In this document: piece after piece, positions 60,248 through 64,000 of the stretch
How the letters are laid out: the number at the start of each line of letters is the position of its first letter
Numbering within the stretch: position 1 is the stretch's first letter
From: Desulfovibrio sp. JC022
GTDB lineage: Bacteria > Desulfobacterota > Desulfovibrionia > Desulfovibrionales > Desulfovibrionaceae
Direction: 5' to 3'
Length of the DNA stretch: 64,000 nt
Assembly (NCBI RefSeq): GCF_010470665.1
Contig: NZ_VOPZ01000009.1
Location: 1 to 64,000 of the forward strand
Position numbers and translations under genes: made by a program
The notes under the pieces: model-generated
The model's input: the letters and a program-made list of their open reading frames with translations, nothing else
What the model was told of the DNA's origin: nothing
The model's database searches: none

Positions 60248-60999
60248 ATTTAACAATCACCCCTTTTACTCTTCTTCCATCCAACCTTCCCTTGATCCAA
60301 AAAGCTGCCTAGCATCTGGAAAACAAAACATGGGAAGCAAACCAACCGCAATATACAATGATCATGAAATAAATCCTGCATTATCCCTGCTGGAGATACA
60401 TAAAAACATTGGCAGGATATAACCATCATCAGGCACAAACAGATTTACTTGCGCGGATAATGCGGTTATGTCCAGAATTTTTTTCCCATTTTTGCAAAAA
60501 AAGAGAATTTAACACTATAAAAATGCGTAAAAATCAGACGCATAGCAAAAATGACTTCCCTGAACTTTGCAGGCCATCGCCTCAGCTGATAATCTTTGCA
60601 TTGACAAATAAGTAGAGAAATGCAAATTGGACCGAGTTATTAACTTTTAAAGGAGATTTTATGTTTACCAATGTGAGAAGGGTGTTCCTGTTCTAGGAGT
60701 GCACTTTAAGGACATTAAAAATTTAGAATATTTCTATTCTAAGCTTCAATTCTAAGCCTCTGGCTTAATTCTATCCGTCTTTTTTGTCATTCCACTCCCG
60801 CAGGACAGGTGCGCCCAGTACCTGATTGTTATTACCCTGATTAGTTTAATTTACAGCTGATTTGGCTGTTTTTGGATTTGTGTCTACGCACAGCAAGGGA
60901 ATCCCATTACCTTCTGTCCGAACAACAATCCATAAACATCCTTTAAAGACAGCTGCTTATATAAGGTAAATACATTTATGTGTTTGCAGGAGTAGAGTC
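60248..60999. other. Long AT-rich intergenic region, probably 5' leader of the RNHCP-rsgA genes
   Basis: Over 750 bases lie between divergent genes. The left part (60248-60640) shows only weak promoter-like sequence. The right part holds a short translated-looking leader (60661-60696), then hairpins TTAGAATA/TATTCTAA (60723-60742) and TAAGCC/GGCTTA (60753-60767), a T-run near 60780, and a weak terminator-like hairpin ACAGC/GCTGT with TTTTT (about 60853-60874). Confidence 0.45.
60661..60696 (+). CDS. Possible leader peptide (11 residues)
   Basis: ATG TTT ACC AAT GTG AGA AGG GTG TTC CTG TTC TAG encodes MFTNVRRVFLF. AAAGGAGATTTT, a near-perfect ribosome site, is directly upstream at the best spacing. 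Its strength is out of proportion for random sequence. Two hairpins follow within 80 bases. No peptide family is known to me, so this is a candidate attenuator leader, not a proven gene. Confidence 0.4.
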   Translation: MFTNVRRVFLF

Positions 61000-61395
61000 A
61001 TGTCCAGACAACAAAAAACCATCCACATCGATACCAACCCGTTCATCTGCGAAAATTGCGGTCTTACAGTACCGTCCCCAGAAAGCGGTACCCAGAACCG
61101 GAACCATTGTCCCCATTGTTTGCACAGCAAGCATATGGATATGAAAATCGGGGACCGCCGTTCCGGCTGCCGGGGGATCATGGAACCGATCGGCTTGTGG
61201 GTAAAAGAAAACAAGGAGTGTGCAGTTATTCATCGCTGCCAGAAGTGCGGCTTTATCCGCACCAACCGTATTGCAGGCGACGACAATGAGGTAGTGCTGT
61301 TCACACTGGCTGCACGGTTGATTACCCAATTGCCCTTCCCGGCGAATATCGCACTGGAAAAAATTGAACGTCAGCAGATGGGCGGTGAAATATGA
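61000..61395 (+). CDS. RNHCP domain protein (zinc-binding)
   Basis: The 131-residue protein contains the motif NRNHCPHCLHSKHMD that names the RNHCP family. Four further Cys in pairs (ICENCG; CQKCG) suggest two zinc sites. Family function is not established; its members often stand next to ribosome-associated genes. AGGAG lies eight bases upstream of the ATG. Its last codons overlap the rsgA start (TGA shares bases with ATGATG), so it is translated together with the ribosome-maturation GTPase encoded next. A role in ribosome assembly is inference from that. Confidence 0.85.
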   Translation: MSRQQKTIHIDTNPFICENCGLTVPSPESGTQNRNHCPHCLHSKHMDMKIGDRRSGCRGIMEPIGLWVKENKECAVIHRCQKCGFIRTNRIAGDDNEVVLFTLAARLITQLPFPANIALEKIERQQMGGEI

Positions 61396-62465
61396 TGAAT
61401 ATTAATAAATTAGGCTGGAATTCCTTTTTTGAAGACCAGTTTCAGACTTATAGGGAACAAGGTCTTAGTGTCGGCCGTGTTTTAAGGGAAGTGCGCGGGC
61501 AGTACACCCTCTACTCTGCACAAGGCCTTATCAGCGGGGATGTTTCCGGACATTTTCATTATAGAGCAATAGATCGCTCAGATTACCCTACAGTGGGTGA
61601 CTGGGTGGTCTTCCGGCAATGTGCTGATTATGCCCAGATTGAACACGTGCTTGAGCGGAGAAGTGGATTTTCACGCAACAGTGCCGGAAGTCAGGCTCAG
61701 GAACAGGTGGTCGCTGCCAACATCGATTACCTGTGCATAGTCTGCGGACTGGACGGAGGCAGGAACTTCAACCTCCGGGGAATTGAACGCTACATTGCCA
61801 TGGCAGTGGAAGGCGGTGCAAAACCAATCATCGTGCTGAATAAAGCAGACCTCTGTGATGACCGGGAAATAGCCCTCTTGCAGGCCCAAAGCGTTGCAGA
61901 AAATATCCCGATCCACATGCTCAGCGCATTAACCAAAGAAGGGGTAGACGAATTTTCAATGAGTTTTGAAAAAGGTTCTACAATAGCCTTCAGCGGTCAA
62001 TCCGGTGTGGGAAAATCATCCCTGATCAATTGTCTGTTAGGCATGGAAACGCTGAAAACCGGAAATTTGCGCGAAAGTGACCTGCGCGGCAAACACACCA
62101 CCACGCATAAGGAATTATTCTTCCTGAAAAGCGGGGCCATGGTCATCGACACTCCCGGTATGCGCGAATTACAATTATGGGGGAGCCGTAAAAGTCTGGA
62201 TCAAACATATGGTGAAATTCATGAAGCAGCCAAAAACTGCCGCTTCCGGGACTGCACCCACCAGAACGAACCCGGCTGCGCCGTGCGCGAACTCTTGATA
62301 GACGGATCATTGGAAACAGAACGCTATGAGAATTACTCTGATATGCGTGCCGAACTCGCCTTTATCGAGAGCAAGGTTGACGAAACAAAGCGTCATGCGA
62401 GAAAAGCTAAAGAGAAGCAACTATCCAAGTTGATTCGCAAGACCATAAAAACCAAAAGAAAATAA
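61392..62465 (+). CDS. rsgA: Ribosome small subunit-dependent GTPase A (RsgA)
   Basis: The 357-residue circularly permuted GTPase has an N-terminal OB domain (RVLREVRGQYTLYS), then G4 VLNKADLCD, G1 FSGQSGVGKSSLINCLL and G3 DTPGMRELQLWG in permuted order. A zinc site follows (CRFRDCTHQNEPGCAVREL). It checks maturation of the 30S subunit, and its GTPase needs the 30S. The C-terminus is Lys-rich. It overlaps the RNHCP gene by four bases. Confidence 0.95.
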   Translation: MMNINKLGWNSFFEDQFQTYREQGLSVGRVLREVRGQYTLYSAQGLISGDVSGHFHYRAIDRSDYPTVGDWVVFRQCADYAQIEHVLERRSGFSRNSAGSQAQEQVVAANIDYLCIVCGLDGGRNFNLRGIERYIAMAVEGGAKPIIVLNKADLCDDREIALLQAQSVAENIPIHMLSALTKEGVDEFSMSFEKGSTIAFSGQSGVGKSSLINCLLGMETLKTGNLRESDLRGKHTTTHKELFFLKSGAMVIDTPGMRELQLWGSRKSLDQTYGEIHEAAKNCRFRDCTHQNEPGCAVRELLIDGSLETERYENYSDMRAELAFIESKVDETKRHARKAKEKQLSKLIRKTIKTKRK

Positions 62466-62470
62466 ATAAG

Positions 62471-62506
62471 AACCGGGTGGCTCAGTGAAAACAGAGCCAC
62501 CCGGTT
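62471..62506. terminator. Hairpin between convergent rsgA and the RND gene
   Basis: AACCGGGTGGCTC and GAGCCACCCGGTT form a perfect 13-base stem. The T-rich tail is on the minus-strand side, so it mainly ends the RND gene. Confidence 0.8.
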
Positions 62507-62509
62507 CCG

Positions 62510-64000
62510 TTACTTAGCTTTACGCTTTTCCCGCCACTCCATAACCCCCATCAGCAAATCCCATTCAATCGGGATAATAAACAGAGTCAGAAAAGTAGCA
62601 GTACAAAGACCGGTCACAAAAGTTGAAGCCATGGCTCCCCAGACAAGTGAGTAGGAAGGAAAACCCACCGCCATGGGTAAAAGCCCCAGTGTGGTGGTCA
62701 GGGTGGTTAATAGGATGGGCCGCAAACGGATGCGCACTCCCTCACGCATGGCTGCTTTGCGGTCCATGCCGGATTTATAAAGCTTGTTCATAAAATCCAG
62801 CAGTACCAGCGAATCATTGACCACAACCCCGGTTACCCCAACGGTGGCAATAAAACTGTTCACCGTGAAAATGGTCTGAGAAAAGAAGGTCCCCAAAATT
62901 ACCCCGGTCAGGGAAAATATTACAGCGGAAAGGATAATCACCGGCTGAGCATAAGACTGGAATTGGGTAGCCAGAATCAGGTAAATGATCAGGATAGCAG
63001 TCATAAAAGCATATATCAGCGAAGTATAGGATTTGCGGGTGGATTCGAATTCACCGGAGAAATTAATGGTCGCTCCGGGAAATTCACCACGCACAGAATC
63101 ATAAAATTCACTGACCATGTTCACTGCCGCCGGGGATGAAAGACGTGAACCTGGCTTGATGTTGGCAGTGATGGTCACAGCCCGCTGACTCATAAAGCGA
63201 TTAAACTGCCCCGGTTCCATATAAATGGAAACATCGCAGATATCACCGATACGCACCGGACTCTCATTATGCTCCAGCACGGGCACGGAAAGGGCATCCT
63301 CAGGACTGTTCAGATATTGCGGATCGATCTTCAAACGCAAATCAACATCTTCATCGGAAAGCCTGAATTCTCCCACAAAGCGGCCATCCAAGACTGAACC
63401 GGAAAGATTGGCTACCTGTTTCGGGGTCAACCCGTATTCAGCGACCCGTTCATTTATGGGACTGAACCTGAAAATACGGTTGGGCGTGCCGTCATCAGTA
63501 CCAAGGTTAACCAGATGCGGTCCAAGCTTATCATTTTCCTTGATAAATTTCATGATCTCCGCGGTCAGCCCATTAACGGAGGCATGATCGGCACCAAGAA
63601 CCCGGATATTGATATCCTTGCCTGCTGGAGGACCGTCTTTTTCCGGTCGGATACTGAATTTCCAACCCGGCTGGGCAAACTTTTCAAGCTCTTTACGCAT
63701 GTATTCAAGATGTGCACCCGGATCATTTTCCGGTGCATCCGCAAAAGCCTGCTTCTCTTTGGCCGGAAGCTCAACCACGATATTACCGAGGTTGGAACCG
63801 TAAACCATTTCATAATCTTCGTTTTGATAGAATCCGGCAAAAGCCGTAGCAGATTTGGCCATACCCGGACCCATCTTTTCCACGAAAACGGAAATACGTT
63901 TCAATTTGTCGGAAGTAACCTCAATAGGCGTAGCCACCGGCCCGTCCAATTCAATATAATAGAGGGAGTAATCATCCGGGAAAAACTTGATTTTGATCAG
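62510..64000 (-). CDS. RND-family efflux transporter, C-terminal part
   Basis: The frame is open to the window edge (497 codons), so the N-terminal part of the gene is outside. It has the porter-domain part (INIRVLGADHASVNGLTAEI, TPKQVANLSGSVLDGRF) and the second membrane half: IIYLILATQFQSYAQPVIIL, GVTGVVVNDSLVLLDFMNK and RPILLTTLTTTLGLLPMAVG. These are AcrB/CusA-type RND motifs. It would export drugs, metals or other compounds from the periplasm using the proton gradient. The substrate class cannot be told. The ATG at 63949-like codon is actually a TTG inside the gene. Confidence 0.9.
   Translation of the reverse strand: MIKIKFFPDDYSLYYIELDGPVATPIEVTSDKLKRISVFVEKMGPGMAKSATAFAGFYQNEDYEMVYGSNLGNIVVELPAKEKQAFADAPENDPGAHLEYMRKELEKFAQPGWKFSIRPEKDGPPAGKDINIRVLGADHASVNGLTAEIMKFIKENDKLGPHLVNLGTDDGTPNRIFRFSPINERVAEYGLTPKQVANLSGSVLDGRFVGEFRLSDEDVDLRLKIDPQYLNSPEDALSVPVLEHNESPVRIGDICDVSIYMEPGQFNRFMSQRAVTITANIKPGSRLSSPAAVNMVSEFYDSVRGEFPGATINFSGEFESTRKSYTSLIYAFMTAILIIYLILATQFQSYAQPVIILSAVIFSLTGVILGTFFSQTIFTVNSFIATVGVTGVVVNDSLVLLDFMNKLYKSGMDRKAAMREGVRIRLRPILLTTLTTTLGLLPMAVGFPSYSLVWGAMASTFVTGLCTATFLTLFIIPIEWDLLMGVMEWREKRKAK

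Noticed and set aside
1-64000. tRNA, rRNA and CRISPR arrays
   Set aside because: No T-loop/cloverleaf pattern in any intergenic stretch, no rRNA-like sequence and no regularly spaced direct repeats were seen.

Overview
The window looks like chromosomal DNA from a marine, flagellated, anaerobic bacterium of the Desulfovibrionales (Desulfovibrio/Maridesulfovibrio-like). This is inferred from the gene set: a four-subunit 2-oxoacid:ferredoxin oxidoreductase, a plant-type phosphofructokinase, MotB plug segments of the sodium-motor type, a heptose kinase of a Gram-negative envelope, and a lineage-specific type of intergenic repeat. Base composition is moderate in genes and AT-rich between them. Most of the window is ordinary core chromosome. 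The left edge (transposase tail plus a DUF4062 gene) is the only clearly accessory part. No tRNA, rRNA or CRISPR was seen.

Layout. 1-1.6 kb: end of an ISL3-type transposase and a TIR-like DUF4062 protein. 1.6-5.4 kb (minus): a motor operon encoding a cyclic-nucleotide-binding protein with a FliG-like C-terminus, MotA, MotB and a Fic protein. 5.7-8.1 kb: cardiolipin synthase and a zinc-dependent phospholipase C-like protein. 8.1-11.4 kb: a small strongly translated protein behind a hairpin-rich leader, a LysE exporter, an SppA-like lipoprotein protease and a small lipoprotein. 11.5-16.3 kb: amidohydrolase, pyrB, pyrC and a degenerate CCA/poly(A)-polymerase-like HD protein. 16.5-20.4 kb: RTX protein, then a divergent LysE/LysR pair. 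20.5-28.4 kb (minus): SpoIIE-type phosphatase, STAS protein, MlaE, MlaF, MlaD, lipoprotein, DUF1992 protein, exported propeller-like protein, phosphofructokinase.

28.5-33.2 kb: heptose kinase, parB, a zinc-ribbon gene on the other strand, parA, a canonical parS and a nucleotide-sugar epimerase. 33.2-38.8 kb (minus): SPFH/NfeD pair, a Pro/Gln-rich protein, coaBC, a lipoprotein and an HTH-coiled-coil protein. 38.9-44.3 kb (plus): queA, a four-gene 2-oxoacid oxidoreductase operon, aroE and a small orphan gene. 44.4-48.7 kb: aldehyde dehydrogenase, LysM lytic transglycosylase, rlmB. 48.8-53.9 kb (minus): flagellar operon motA-motB-motB-fliL-fliN-fliO-fliP-fliQ. 54-58.5 kb (minus): YggS, era, topA, with a second parS between era and topA. 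58.6-62.5 kb: HPt protein, amino-acid permease, a possible leader peptide, RNHCP protein and rsgA. 62.5 kb to the end: C-terminal part of an RND efflux transporter.

Functional themes. Two stator sets (one in an operon with a possible cyclic-nucleotide sensor, one with the flagellar export/switch genes) suggest regulated motility. The Mla-like lipid transporter is joined to a STAS protein with the phosphorylatable Ser motif and a PP2C phosphatase, which suggests phospho-switch control. ParA, ParB and two parS sites suggest that the window lies in the origin-proximal part of the chromosome.
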